Source of the DNA: Carposina sasakii
Taxonomy: Eukaryota > Arthropoda > Insecta > Lepidoptera > Carposinidae
Assembly (NCBI GenBank): GCA_014607495.2
Contig: CP053156.1
Coordinates: 4,402,001-4,466,000 of the forward strand
DNA length: 64,000 nt
Direction: 5' to 3'
Below the pieces are notes generated by a model. It had not been told where the DNA came from. It saw nothing but the letters and a program-made list of their open reading frames with translations, and made no database searches. Each line of letters starts with the position of its first letter. The stretch's first letter is position 1. Shown in pieces: positions 1 to 11,100 of the stretch. Position numbers and translations under genes: made by a program.

Positions 1-727
1 CAAAGCAATTCGATTGCAAAATTTAAGAGTGTTTGACGGTCCCTACTCCAAGTTCAGTAATAGGCCTGCGGGGTGCCGAATCTTGCTTATACATCAGAAT
101 AACAAATAGGCTAGGTATCTTTTGGTTATTTGGGCTAAATAAGACAAAAAGGGACAGGTAGGACCAATTTTAAGTTTAGGTTTAAGTGTGTCAGTCAGAA
201 TCGACCACAATAGGTATTTCATATGGAGCAACAGTCATACATACCTAATGTTTAAACTATAATTTTGTATCTCCCTATTTGAATTGCCCGCTATTTTCTT
301 CGTCTCCCCACTCGGGCCCCGTGTGCTTTCGCCCCGCCACAGTAGTGGTAGTTGCCCAACCACCGCGGCGCCGACCTCTCGCTCGACAAGTGAATTTTTG
401 TGTGTGACAAACTGACCTACCCAATGAAGAGTGCCCGTACCCTATAGTGAACTATGAACCTAAACCCTAAGATAAATTTCCGCGCGGAAGAAGAAAGAAG
501 AAAAACACCCACGCGACGCGACCCCCTAAATCCCTAAACATTTAATTTTCTTGGCCCAGCCCCTTCCCTATATTTCATGCTAAGTGCTTGGACTATGACC
601 ACAGGGGGGTTGTCTATGACCGACCACAATCATGATTTGTCAAAGTCGATCCGCGGAGGGTGTGTTAGTTATAAAATCTACATGTCTTGAAGATCAGGAA
701 TGTGTAAAATCAACCTGTCTCACCTAC
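1..727. other. AGBL5 intron 4 (5' part), no recognisable exon
   Basis: The stretch left of exon 4 was read for the next CCP5 exon (expected zinc-site HPGE context) and none was seen. It holds AT-rich intron sequence with a GC-rich pocket at about 290-410 that gives no CCP5-like peptide in any frame. Confidence 0.6.
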
Positions 728-938
728 CTTCAAGCGAATAGATAAGGCATTCCCGGCAGTAATAAATATCGTCGAAAGACTGCGGCGAAGCCAGAGGCAG
801 CAGTTTGGCATCGATCGAGTTGAGAGCGATCTGCAGCTCAGCGAATGAAAACGGGTATGTGAACGCGAAGAATGTCGTCGCCTTCAGGTTCTCAGCGGTG
901 CGGTATTTGAAGCTCAGCGTGAAGGTATTGTCGTCCGT
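728..938 (-). CDS. AGBL5: AGBL5 exon 4
   Basis: This 211-bp exon has acceptor CCTATAG before 938 and donor GAAG|GTAGGTG after 728. It encodes [19 protein letters not shown], then [19 protein letters not shown], and ends in [13 protein letters not shown], the lead-in to the M14 catalytic domain. One base is left over for the next exon, which is not visible in 1-727. The 65-residue open frame on the opposite strand here (805-1002) is a shadow. Confidence 0.92.
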
Positions 939-2655
939 CTATAGGGGTTTGCAGCTGGTTATTGCCCTTAATTTCCGTGTGCATATATATATCTTAGAGT
1001 GAAAACCTTGGAAATGCATCAAAAGTATAAAACAAAGTTACTTCCCACTGTCTGTTTGTCCCTATGTATGTTTAAATCTTTAAAACTACGCAAGTGATTT
1101 TGATTTTTAAAAGACGCCATAGCACTGTTTTTTCTTTTTCCTGAAAAGTTTCTTCTTTTACACTAACAAGATTTTCACTCAAAGAGTTCCCAAAAAATTG
1201 GGTAGCTAGAACTGCAGGAGACTGAACTGTAGAAGACAGTCCCACAGTCACATTTAGCCATCAGGGCCGGATGTCAAAGATCAGTGTAAACATATTATTG
1301 CTTAAAATTATATCCTAGTTGAGAATAACAAAGTTAATTAGGTATTGCTATCGCTAGACATGTAATAAGCCTACTGCTTGATGTGATTGACATGATTTCA
1401 ACTGTCTGGCTTTATTACAATTTTACTTATATTATAGTTACATATTTATGGTACGTTCCATAAAAGTGTATATTATTCTTTCCGAAAGCATGTAAAATCA
1501 TTGGTCCTGCACCTGATCTCTCTCCGGTTGTGTCGGTTTTCCGTCCCATTGGACTATGAGAATAACGGAATAGAGAGTGCATCTGTGTTTGCGCACACAC
1601 TTGTGCACTATATTATCTCCTGCATACCTGGCTAATCTCCATAGAGATTGATCGCCTTGGCCGAAATACGGTCGTAGATCATGATGATGATGATGATATT
1701 ATTCTAAAATTAGTTATATGTATATTCATATATGTAAATAATTATTAGTATTACCGAGTGAACAGGCCTGTCACGGATGCGCTCCCACTGAGGTTTTCCC
1801 GGCAATGTCCTAGTGACAGGAGCCATGCCTTGGTTGTACATTTTTCCTTGCTTGTTCAGGTTTATAAGGTTTAACCGAACCTAAAAAAAATAAGATGTTT
1901 GGTACTTTTAGACTAAAATGCCAACACTCAAGAGTGGAATTACACACCCATATATACAATAAAAATATGCATTGATTATGGTCATATAATTTACACAACT
2001 GCTTTTAGCACACTTCATAAAAAATATAAATCTTATCGCACATTCACTTTTGTGTGTAGTGTCTGTGCTTCTGTTTATCTCTTTTATACTTCTTAGAGGC
2101 CAATCTCATAAATTTATCTCAGAATAAATTGCATGACAATAATTTTAAAGACAATAGTTTGGATTATATATAACTGGACATGTACCTGAGCTCCTGCCAC
2201 ACTAGGCTGCACTCCGAAATAAAACCATGTTCGGTTTCCATTTTCAAACTCTGTTCCAGCACAATCTGGCCTGGTCCAGAGATTGAACTCATAGTCTGGT
2301 ACCTCTGGAGAATTGGTCCTGGGGTTTATGTAAGGTGCTAAAACAGACAATATCTAAATTAATCAATTATGAACTTGGACTCATCAAATTATTACTGTAG
2401 GTAATGTATTTCTAGCTACAGTGTATGATAGTAATTAATTTGTTCTGACGGGAAAGGTCGTTGCATTGGCAATATTGTACAAAGTGATTCTAACAAGAAT
2501 ATGACAATGAACATTGTAATTTTGGAAACAATTTTTGTTAATAACAGCTTACCTATTAGTTCTGTGGGCACTCGCTCTACATGACCAAGATTTCCAGAGT
2601 CAAAATTATGAATAAAATAAAATCCACCGCACTCAATTATATTACTTGGATCCAT
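728..2655 (-). CDS. AGBL5: Cytosolic carboxypeptidase 5 (AGBL5/CCP5), N-terminal part, four exons; continues off left edge
   Basis: Joined coding exons on the minus strand are 2655-2553, 2337-2186, 1880-1755 and 938-728, giving about 197 residues. All junctions are GT-AG and phases match (1, 0, 0, then 1 base left over). CCP5 enzymes are M14-family metallocarboxypeptidases that trim glutamates, including branch-point glutamate, from polyglutamylated tubulin in the cytosol. Recognition rests on hallmark N-domain stretches: [10 protein letters not shown] near residue 18, [20 protein letters not shown] and WFYFGV near 58-82, [15 protein letters not shown] near 92, and [12 protein letters not shown] near 148, followed by [11 protein letters not shown]. 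The zinc-binding HxxE part of the M14 domain is not in the window; it must lie left of position 728. The start is the first ATG before the conserved block. The other AGBL/CCP subfamilies seem less likely because of the [10 protein letters not shown] block. The identification is from memory of the family, not from an alignment. Confidence 0.9.
939..1754. other. AGBL5: AGBL5 intron 3
   Basis: This is AT-rich intron sequence between exons 4 and 3. Apart from the SINE copy at 1482-1698 nothing is recognised. The donor and acceptor are canonical. Confidence 0.7.
1482..1698 (+). repeat. 5'-truncated SINE-like element with ATG microsatellite tail
   Basis: This segment (CGAAAGCATGTAAAATC... to the (ATG)n tail) matches, on the opposite strand, the block 45927-46271. 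It lacks the tRNA-like head visible there. It carries the same internal words (GGTCCTGCRCCTGATCTC, TTGCGCACACACTTGTGCAC, CCTTGGCCGAAATA) and ends in a GATGATGATG run, the usual 3' tail of such elements. It lies inside intron 3 of AGBL5, antisense to the gene. Confidence 0.75.
1755..1880 (-). CDS. AGBL5: AGBL5 exon 3
   Basis: This 126-bp phase 0/0 exon has acceptor TTTTTTTTAG before 1880 and donor TCG|GTAATA after 1755. It reads [19 protein letters not shown] then [20 protein letters not shown]. These match the CCP5 N-domain segment that follows the WFYF block. A shifted frame of the same bases is open but gives a meaningless 62-residue reading. Confidence 0.92.
2186..2337 (-). CDS. AGBL5: AGBL5 exon 2
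   Basis: The acceptor is TTTTAG before 2337 and the donor is CAG|GTACAT after 2186. The exon is 152 bp and encodes [18 protein letters not shown] followed by [20 protein letters not shown]. This is the most conserved N-domain block of CCP5 and the main support for the gene call. Confidence 0.92.
2553..2655 (-). CDS. AGBL5: AGBL5 exon 1 (start codon)
   Basis: The exon opens with ATG at 2655 ([11 protein letters not shown]...) and carries [15 protein letters not shown], the usual opening of CCP5 proteins. It ends with one base of a split codon at the donor G|GTAAGC (2553/2552), which joins to CA of the next exon to make Ala. The frame stays open 3' of the donor into the intron, so the donor rather than a stop defines the end. 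Confidence 0.9.
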
Positions 2656-3250
2656 AACTAAATTGTTTTTGGGCTACATCCTACAAAGAACCATTGAGAC
2701 AAGACGCCAATTGTTGGGTTTATTGTATATTTACTGGAACAATAATTTATCTTCGAAAACACTAGATTTATTTTGCATGTTTGCCAATTTCCAAATGACA
2801 CTTTAAAACGGAGGCTGCACTGTTTTTTCTAAACAAAAATTATGTAATTTTGTTGACATCGATTGTATTGACGGATAACAGCTGATTTGTTAAACTAGAG
2901 ATCTTTTTTATTCACATTGACTGTAAAATGAACTCAAAATCACTTTATTGAAGCTTTGAAAATATTTATATGATTTTTGTAATGTATCGTATATTTTTAT
3001 TTTTGTAACAATCGCATTCACTTTTATTTGGAATTGCTGTCCACTATGAAATTTAGTTCAAGATGGCGGACAAATGTCTTCCTTTCTAGTGTTGTGTTGT
3101 GGTTGTATCGATTTAAATCGATGATTTTAAATAAAAGCACACATTTGATCATTAAACCATTCTAAGGAGGTTTTCATTACGAGAATCAGGCAGACTTAGG
3201 TATGTCGACTCCACACCACCAAACGTATTGATATGAACATTGATTTTTTG
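2656..3250 (-). promoter_or_regulatory. Probable AGBL5 upstream/promoter region
   Basis: Upstream of the AGBL5 start codon there is no coding sequence. Two promoter-like motifs stand out: CAAGATGGCGGA at 3060-3071 (YY1/Pho-box-like, plus strand) and a perfect 16-bp palindrome ATCGATTTAAATCGAT at 3107-3122, whose halves resemble the DREF site TATCGATA. No TATA box is obvious. The role is inferred from position and motif look-alikes only. Confidence 0.35.
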
Positions 3251-4381
3251 ACTAGGTAAGTAAATGTAATCTGGTTTTATCGACAATTCATAACATTATC
3301 TAGTCAGAGATAGGTAAATATTAGTAGTTGTCACATGGTGGGTAAGTTATGTTTTATGATTCTATACATAATTATAGCAGAGTCCAAAGGTTGGTTACCA
3401 AACCTTATCTATAAATTAAGTACCTAAGTTTGCATTTATACTGCAAATAAGTACCTTTAAGTAAATCTCTAAGTAAAGTAGGGCGCCTACCGTAATTTTA
3501 TAATCTCTGAGTGATTCTAATAAGTAGCTAGGTATTTTTTAATTCCTCCTCGACCAGGTGACTTTTGATATGATAATGTGATTTAGTATCGATTGTCGTA
3601 CTTATTTATTTCATAATCGATTAATAATCGGAAAACTTTTTTAATCTGGCTATTTCTCACGGAGTCAGGAATTTATTCGATTCCATCCAAGACACTATTG
3701 AAATACTTAGGTGCGTTTCATGGTGCAAGTGCATATCGTAGATTATAAATAATATCTAAATACCAAGTATTTATTACTTACCTTTAGTGTCCTGTGATGC
3801 AGATGCGTGTGCACATGACACCAAGTATAGTATATCCATATGGAGCTCCACGTCTACGTGCACGGCATGTCAACCCATCCTTCCTTTATTGGTACTAAAC
3901 CAGATAGAGGGAAAAACCGAGGGAGAGGGGAAAGGTTACCTACCATTTACCTACTCACCTAAGTGAGTAAAGGAGTACCTAGGTACTTACTGTCTCTCTA
4001 CTTAGCTAGAGCTACTCTAGATACCTATTTACGTACGTTACGAGTACGTACTTTCATGTAAGTAGGCCAGCTGAAGAACTTAGGTGAAAAGAAAATAAGA
4101 GATAATACATAATTAAATCAAATTTGTATTTTCCATTTCATTTCTAATTAATTATTTGATAACAGTAAGTAAATTATTAAATACGATTATTAACCTAGTA
4201 ATATTACTACCGTAGTTTATTTAGGCGTGTCGCTTAACTACGGGTTATAAAAACAATTTCATCCCTTTACAATTTGGAGCAACTAGCCAATAAATGCTGG
4301 CATCACGTTTATGCCACAAGTTTATCTGATCGGGAGGAGAGGGGGGGGGGTGTAACAGGCTCGTTTAACATTTAACTAGAT
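3251..4381. other. Spacer, no gene seen
   Basis: AT-rich non-coding sequence with many TAGGTA/TACCTA words. No open frame with coding character and no clear mobile element was seen here. A GTCTACGTGCACGG stretch at about 3853 is locally palindromic. Confidence 0.5.
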
Positions 4382-4556
4382 CAGCAAACTTTCTTTCTCA
4401 TAGACCCCTTTCAAAGGTTCTGGTGGACCCCCTACAGGCCTACACCACTTACAAATTAATTGTAAACCCAAATTTTTTCACGCTAACGTAGACCCCTATC
4501 GAGTCTCCCTCCTGTGGACCCCTGGGGGTCCACCTGGACCACTTTGGGAACCACTG
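4382..4556. mobile_element. hAT-type MITE with exact 8-bp target duplication
   Basis: The element runs from CAGCAAACTTTC to TTTGGGAACCACTG and is flanked by AACTAGAT on both sides (4374-4381 and 4557-4564), an exact 8-bp target-site duplication as made by hAT transposases. Its interior (GTAGACCCCTATCGAGTCTCC, GGGGGTCCA) is shared with 10503-10703. The left terminal repeat is eroded compared with that copy. Confidence 0.85.
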
Positions 4557-4564
4557 AACTAGAT

Positions 4565-5411
4565 GCTAATTTCGTAGTACATTTCTACATAGCAGACCAA
4601 GTTTCAGGAGACAAGCAAAGCAATGGACCATATCGCTGGCCAGTGATGTTAGAGTGCGTTTCACCTTATGGTTCCTTCGGATGATGGCGCCAGTTATGAC
4701 TACATAGCTACATTATCTGTGTCACTGCATATAAAAATGTTAGTTCCGATATCAGGCATAGGAGTTATTGTATAAAACGGAGTCTACTTGACAAGAGTTA
4801 TGCGCCCGAGCAAGTACATTAACATGACACCTGTTTTCAAAGATTCCGCCGGGTCAGATAAGCGTGGCGTACCTACCTTATTTCTAAATATAAACCGCTG
4901 AATATCTACACTTTTGATTTCTACTTTGTCTTTTATGAGCATAGTTTTATGTGTAGGCAATGTAATGATGATGCAGCAATTGAAAGGACTATTAGGGTCG
5001 AAGCCCACTGACAAAGTAGTCTACTGACACTCCTTTCAGTGGGAATCGACCTTTATACTGAAAAGACTAGTTCAGCCAGCTTAAAAGATATCTGAAAACA
5101 TTAAAAAATAATTCAGATGTGTCTAGGATCATACAATGTCCATTCTACTTTGGTAACTAATTAATTATGGATATTTAATCAAATAACCATTACGTTTAAA
5201 TATGATGAAAATAAAAAAGAAGACCTAACTTACGACTGGTGTACCTAATTAAATAGATACATGGATGTGATGATTATTTGAATTTGGCATCTCCTTTTGG
5301 CTCTGTCACCAAAATTATGAATCGGTAATAAAAAAAAAAACTAAGTACCTAAGTATAGGTAATATTACAGAAATGTTACTTGGTACAAGTTGACTGCTGA
5401 TTTACATTCCT
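4565..5411. other. Spacer, no gene seen
   Basis: Non-coding. A short stretch around 4640-4690 (GTTAGAGTGCGTTTCACCTT) recurs inverted near 33400, so it is a repeat fragment. A 76-residue minus-strand open frame at 4784-5014 has no recognisable features. Confidence 0.45.
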
Positions 5412-5615
5412 CAGGCTGATTTTGTAACTTGCGATTGGTCGGCAACCGGTCGCTAAACGCCAAAAGACGACTACGCGACCGATTCCAAGAAACCCTATTC
5501 TGTAATCAAGCAGTATGGTGCACTGACTTTTTAATCTAGTAAGATAATACCAAATGTCAATTTTGACAGCGACTATCCAGCGATTGCGACCGGTTGCAAG
5601 TTAAAAAACAGCCTG
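5412..5615. mobile_element. Fold-back MITE, CAGGCTG termini
   Basis: The ends CAGGCTGATTTTGTAACTTGC and GCAAGTTAAAAAACAGCCTG are inverted repeats of about 22 bp with a few mismatches. The subterminal part also pairs (GACCGGTTGC on the right with GCAACCGGTC on the left). Length is 204 bp. CCT occurs directly on both sides but is too short to be firm evidence of a duplication. No coding capacity. Confidence 0.65.
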
Positions 5616-7106
5616 CCTATCTATCTACCTATAACGTATCCCGATTTACTTAGTAATAATCACGAAATCTATTAGATACCATCTATCATCAACATCTTCA
5701 CACATCTTGGATCATAGAATACATGAAACTAGAGACAGGTAGTTACAGAGTAGGTACATTATATCCATGAGCGCGAAATAGTGAACATATATTTACAACT
5801 GCTATGAGCTGTCAAAACCATTCTTTATACAAGGCAGAAATAAGTGTTTTCTATACTTACACAAAATTATATCACAATATTTCTGAACTACATAAACTTA
5901 GGTGCTATGAGTAGATGATATTGCATACAGGGTAGGTAGATATTCCAAGCTACAAGCGTTTCTGTTTTCGCTTGTTGAGTTTGCGGCCATGTCGGCTAAC
6001 TAACTGGCTATATGGGCATTTTATATGAACAAACCATTTATCTAACGTTACATGAGTAGGTTTTTCTTAATGAATTTCCTTCGAGAACCAGTTTCCCGAT
6101 ATCTTTTCACGGTTTTTCATTCGATCGGTTGTAGTACCCATTTTATGAGGGAAATATTCTCGTTTCGAGTCATACAAGAATCTTATTCTTATTTGTATGT
6201 ATCTATCTATATAATTGTACAATCAATAGAAGCCTGCAATAATGGCCGTCGATTGGCGCTAGTTAATGCAGGTTTAAAAGTTTAAAACATTTAGTGCCAT
6301 AAAAATCCAAAGGCAATGATAACGGGACTCTAGGTACATTAGAAAAGATAAAATATTTCATTGTAAAATGATAAATAACAGCCTTTTTAAAATTATTATA
6401 CAGCGTTACGCTCGCTGATAGCTGATTCTGATTAATTGCAATAAAATACAAACTGATCTATACAATGATCCATAATGTGACAATATTTATGTTTATCTAT
6501 ATTCAATATTTACACAGAAATAATATAACATACTTAGTACAATAACATCTCTCATGCTTGCACAATTGCACAACAATTATATTTTTACCTAAAATATAAA
6601 CAAGCGTTATCTTAAAGTATAGAGACGCACTCAGTTTAATTAAATTAACACTTTCATTAAGGAACATTTACTAACACTATTGAGCCAGTATGTTCGTATA
6701 TGCACAAGAATAATAAATAAAATACTTATGTAACTCACAGTCCGTCTATGTCTATGGGTCAAATTATAATGTCTACCTCCGTACATATAGTGAATAAAGC
6801 GCATCCACTAACGAACCGTTAACGAAACGCGGTGCGAAGCAATTTATACTTACCGCTTGAGTAATTACTAATTAGGTAGCACGTATTAAATTTCCTCCAT
6901 GCGTATTAAAATTAACATCGTATTAAAAACAAATATCTCGTCATAAACAAATGTCTCGTGCTGAAATGTGTCTAATTATGTCACCGTAAAGTAGTTATTG
7001 CTTTGTTCTGAATGTCTACAACGGTTCCGATTCGGGTTTGTTCCAACTCGAGACTTTTCGAGAATTGTCCCCGACTCTTATCATTAAAAGCCTAAGCTGT
7101 GTTAAT
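5616..7106. other. Spacer, no gene seen
   Basis: AT-rich intergenic sequence between the upstream region of AGBL5 and the 3' end of the next minus-strand gene. Short open frames at 6052-6285 (+) and 6263-6451 (-) lack coding character. Confidence 0.45.
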
Positions 7107-7154
7107 CTTAGAATAATGATTCGCTCCGGAGCGAAGACCAATCATTAATCTAAG
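7107..7154. repeat. Nested hairpin, 15-bp outer stem and 16-bp inner palindrome
   Basis: Bases 7107-7121 pair with 7140-7154 (14 of 15 positions). Bases 7120-7135 form a perfect palindrome TTCGCTCCGGAGCGAA, so two alternative stems overlap. It lies about 740 bp beyond the stop codon of the membrane-protein gene on its strand, so it may fall in the 3' UTR or downstream of it. Confidence 0.6.
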
Positions 7155-7892
7155 GTTTTAATATAAAAAAAAATAACGGAGGTTGAAAGCGACCCATTAT
7201 ATTGTAATCCCCATAGTAAGAGTTGCTAGGGGCACTGAAGTAGAGTACCTCGCTAAATATCTACACAAATTGCCCATCACATGAAGCTAATTTATACATT
7301 TATATTTATTATTCTTATGATACAAATTACTTTGCCAACAATCCTCATGACAAGCATGCCATCAGTCCAAATAATATTTTTGGATATCACATCCCAAGTT
7401 CCAAATAAAATTAATAGATTTTGTACCAAATAAATGGACGTAGTCAAATAATAAATAAGAGTTTAATTAATTAATCTACCTACTCACTAGCATCGCTCAC
7501 ACAGGCATCCTCTATCACACTCTACGACAATTGTTTGGCATAGAATATTGCAAATAATTAAGTGGTGATTTTCCCTTTTTTGAGATTACAGCTATTTAAA
7601 ATGTAGGTAGAACATCGTAAGGGAATATTTTACACACAAAACTGCCGATTTAAATGCAGAAAATTGAATTTTATCAGTGAGCGCTGGCGGAAGACGAATG
7701 TGATAGATATTCAAATTACTTGAGCAGATAAACATTATTAATGTAAATTAGCTACTAATTCAGTAAACAATTTACGACACTGGTGTCCTTTAAACCAACA
7801 ACATGGTTAACCACAATACTTATTAAATCACCATACAGCGCATCCCAAGTTTCCACAATAAAAATTAAGGAATCTACAGTCTATGGTATAAT
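7155..7892 (-). other. 3' flank / probable 3' UTR of the two-pass membrane-protein gene
   Basis: Follows the TAA stop at 7893-7895 on the minus strand. Several AATAAA-like hexamers on that strand (TTTATT on plus, for example near 7305) could serve polyadenylation, but none can be singled out. No other gene is visible. Confidence 0.4.
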
Positions 7893-8118
7893 TTAACCTT
7901 TTTCCTCTGGTATATTTATGGACACCGTGCTGGGCCTGGGTTTACTGGATCTGTGGTCAGTTTTGTGAGGTGAAGCGCTGCGAGAGATCTCGTCGGTGGT
8001 GGTGAGCTTGCACTCCACGACGTGGTACTGATGCGGGGAACCGCGGTCGAAAGGTGGACGGGCCACCGTGTTCGGTATGCTGTCGTCCATCTTTGATTCT
8101 TCTTTGAATGGAGGACAG
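7893..8118 (-). CDS. Membrane-protein gene, last exon with stop codon
   Basis: Acceptor CATTGCAG before 8118, stop TAA at 7895-7893. In the preferred frame it reads SCPPFKEESKMDDSIPNTVA, then RPPFDRGSPHQYHVVECKLT, ending VSINIPEEKG. A second frame stays open to a TGA at 7959-7957, which would give an alternative tail rich in Arg and His if the optional exon is included. Confidence 0.78.
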
Positions 8119-11100
8119 CTGCAATGAAGGATCATCTTTAGCATAGAAGATTTAAAAATCTCTCTTTGTGTGGAATCAATAGATAAAACAGCTAGCAAAT
8201 TAGTAGACTAGATAAATCTCAACGGGGCTTATGCGTTCTCCTAGTACCTATCATTTAGTCGTTATTGTTAGCCAATCATCGCTTATAATAGAACATTGGT
8301 TAAGAGAAGAAAGTATAAATCAAGTGAAATAAGGTGTTGAATCCTTCTTTTTGGACTGTCTACAAATACCATAAACTGAAGTAAGTCGGTTCTTATAATA
8401 GATATTTACCTGAGCGGCGGAGGCGTTGGCGACCTGGAGAGCGGGAAGCTGGCCACCTCCCTGGATATAGCCAGCGACTTGATGGAGCCGAACGCCTGGT
8501 CCGGGCTCAGAGGAGCTCCCAATATCGAAGGCCATTCCACTGTAGATAGAGTAATGGTTACTACACTGCCATTTAAGCTGGACTGCAATGCAGTCCAAAG
8601 CAAGCGATTCTCAATTAATCCACAGTAGCTTAGAAAACCCTTGCATGTGACATTTTTATAGTGCAATAACTGCAGACTGGAAGATATAGGTACCATTGTT
8701 TCTTGGGTGGCTTTTGACATTATTGATAATATATACCTGCTCAAGTAGCATGACCTGTGAAACATGATATGATAAACCGATTTATCGACATTTATTCTGT
8801 CAAAATACGATTTATATAGCTGCCATGTTGAATTTTCTATAGAGACGATACGATATCCACGATGAGTGGTCAGTGGGCTGGCCTTTACAATACAATCAAT
8901 ACAAAGATATCTCAATACTTTTCTTGTTAACTAAGCACTAAACCTTGTATCATCCGCAAATGTCAGTTATAAGAAAATCAACTTACACAACAGAATCTGA
9001 TGGCACAAGGAATGGCAATGGCGGCGGGCATGGTGCATCAGCTCTAGCTGGCGAAGCCGGCTCGGTGGAGCGAGGGCAGCGCGGGCTCTCTCCCTCCTCC
9101 ACCATGCCTAGCCAGCCTTTTAGCCGCTTCCATAGACCGCTTGGGCTATCTGTAAGGAAAAGCGAGAAATGTTAATAAGAAGGATCATGTTTTCGTCACT
9201 CTTGCTTGGTTTGCAGGAAGATATCTCTTGAAGAGATAAGCACTCTATTCTACATTTCTCCTGTATACTGTTAATTATAATATTTTTATATTTGTGTACA
9301 ATAAAGAATAAGGATATATGGATGGAGCCACTTTTACCGCGGTCATGGGTGCCCACGCGAGGGAAGTCCATGAAGGGCCCTCACAAGGAATAGATAGGCA
9401 ATGGAAATGTTGTTATATTTCAATAATGGTGTGTATAATGGTGTCTTTTAAAGTAGGTGAGACTAATACATTTTTAGAGGTAGAGAGGTAAGTCCAATGG
9501 TTGTTATGTTAGTCAGTGTAAATATATTACAATAAGTAGGTACCTAGCAGGTCACTTACCTATCTAAAAACGATAACATTACAAAGAAAAGCAGATCTAG
9601 TTCAACAAATAGTTTACGTAACTCTACCTAGTATTGATCTTACAAGAGTTTTCAGAATTGAATGAACAAAGGTAACGTTAAAAAAGAAAACAGACTACGT
9701 AATGCGGGGACAAATCACCTTGCTTACACGGGGAAACAAATAATATGAATGGCATACGTAGGTAATGGAAGAAGGTGTAGCACGTTATACGTAATGTTAG
9801 CACATTTTCCCGAAACATTGGGATTATTTTCTATGTACCTAATACTTTCTGACGTCTGAAATTTATCATCGAGTTTCAGTCTGGCATTTAGGCGCTCCTG
9901 TAAGATGGTTTCAAGAATCAAGTTACAAGAATTTTGTTCTTACATAGATCGTCTATCTGAAGGATAAGCATCTAAAATTGATCAATATAGAGGTATATCA
10001 TTTATATATTTATCATATAAATATTTATCTTTCTGATTTATCCTAACCATTGAACATTGGCAAAATTGGTCCCAAACGGATGCTACCATTAGTATCTGAT
10101 AGAGAACACCTAGTAGGATTATTCTTGACATACAATATTCCAAAAATTATATTATAAATGTTCAGTATAACTATTTGTACATGGGCAAAATAGAAAATAC
10201 TTTGTATTTTTTTAAATAGTGGACACTTACGTGAAGTTTTCCTCATATGCTGAGGACTAAGAGGGTAGAAATCTCCATGGATGGGACAGTGGAAGGCCAG
10301 CCTCCGCTGTCGGCGCTGGGCTGCTCTCATCAGCATGCATAAGACAATGCCTGAAATTTAATATGAGAAGTTTAATTATTTACTGAGAAACAAAACGATT
10401 GAACGTTTTAACACCCCAGGTTGCATAGATACCTAATGTAGCATTATTTCTCGATCGCATCGATAGATTTTCGTCTTCGGAAAGTTCGCACAAAGTCTAG
10501 CCCAGGGATTCCCAAACTTTTATTCCTCATACTCGTAGACCCCTTTCAAAAGTTATCTGGTTCTGGTGGACCCCCTGGACCCCCTACAGGCCCACATCAC
10601 ATACAAATTAAATGTGAACTCTCATTTTTTCACGCCAAGTAGACCCCCATCGAGTCTCCTGTGGACCCCTGGGGGTCCATCTGGACCACTTTGGGAACCA
10701 CTGATCTAGCCGCTGTTGGAGTGTTACCGATGTTACATTGCACACGTCTAGAAGACAATTTCTAAAAGGTTCCAGATATAAATCAAATAGATCCTCGCCG
10801 ACAAGTATTGAATAGAATTCAGTACAAATTCTCAATTTAAAAATAAAAAGACCGTTATAAATCTTACCAGCAAGCGTCATGAGAGCGCCGGCGACGATGC
10901 ACACTGGTCCCAGCACCCTGGAGTTGCCGGTGAACGCGATCCGGGCGGCATAGTGGTCCGGTTCCTCATTCTCACCGCAGCCTCGGTATGATGCCGCTAG
11001 AAACAATGTTTTTATATTTACCATTTGTCTAGTTATGTACTTCGCATCTTAGAATAGAATATATTTTTTTTATTTGAAAGTTTACGTATTGGTACACAGA

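Noticed and set aside
290..410. GC-rich pocket as the next AGBL5 exon
   Set aside because: None of the minus-strand frames gives the expected CCP5 catalytic-domain sequence, and no fitting splice pair was found.
8945..9175. 76-residue plus-strand open frame
   Set aside because: It lies over the minus-strand exon 8987-9149, whose splice sites and phase fit the gene; the plus-strand frame is a shadow.
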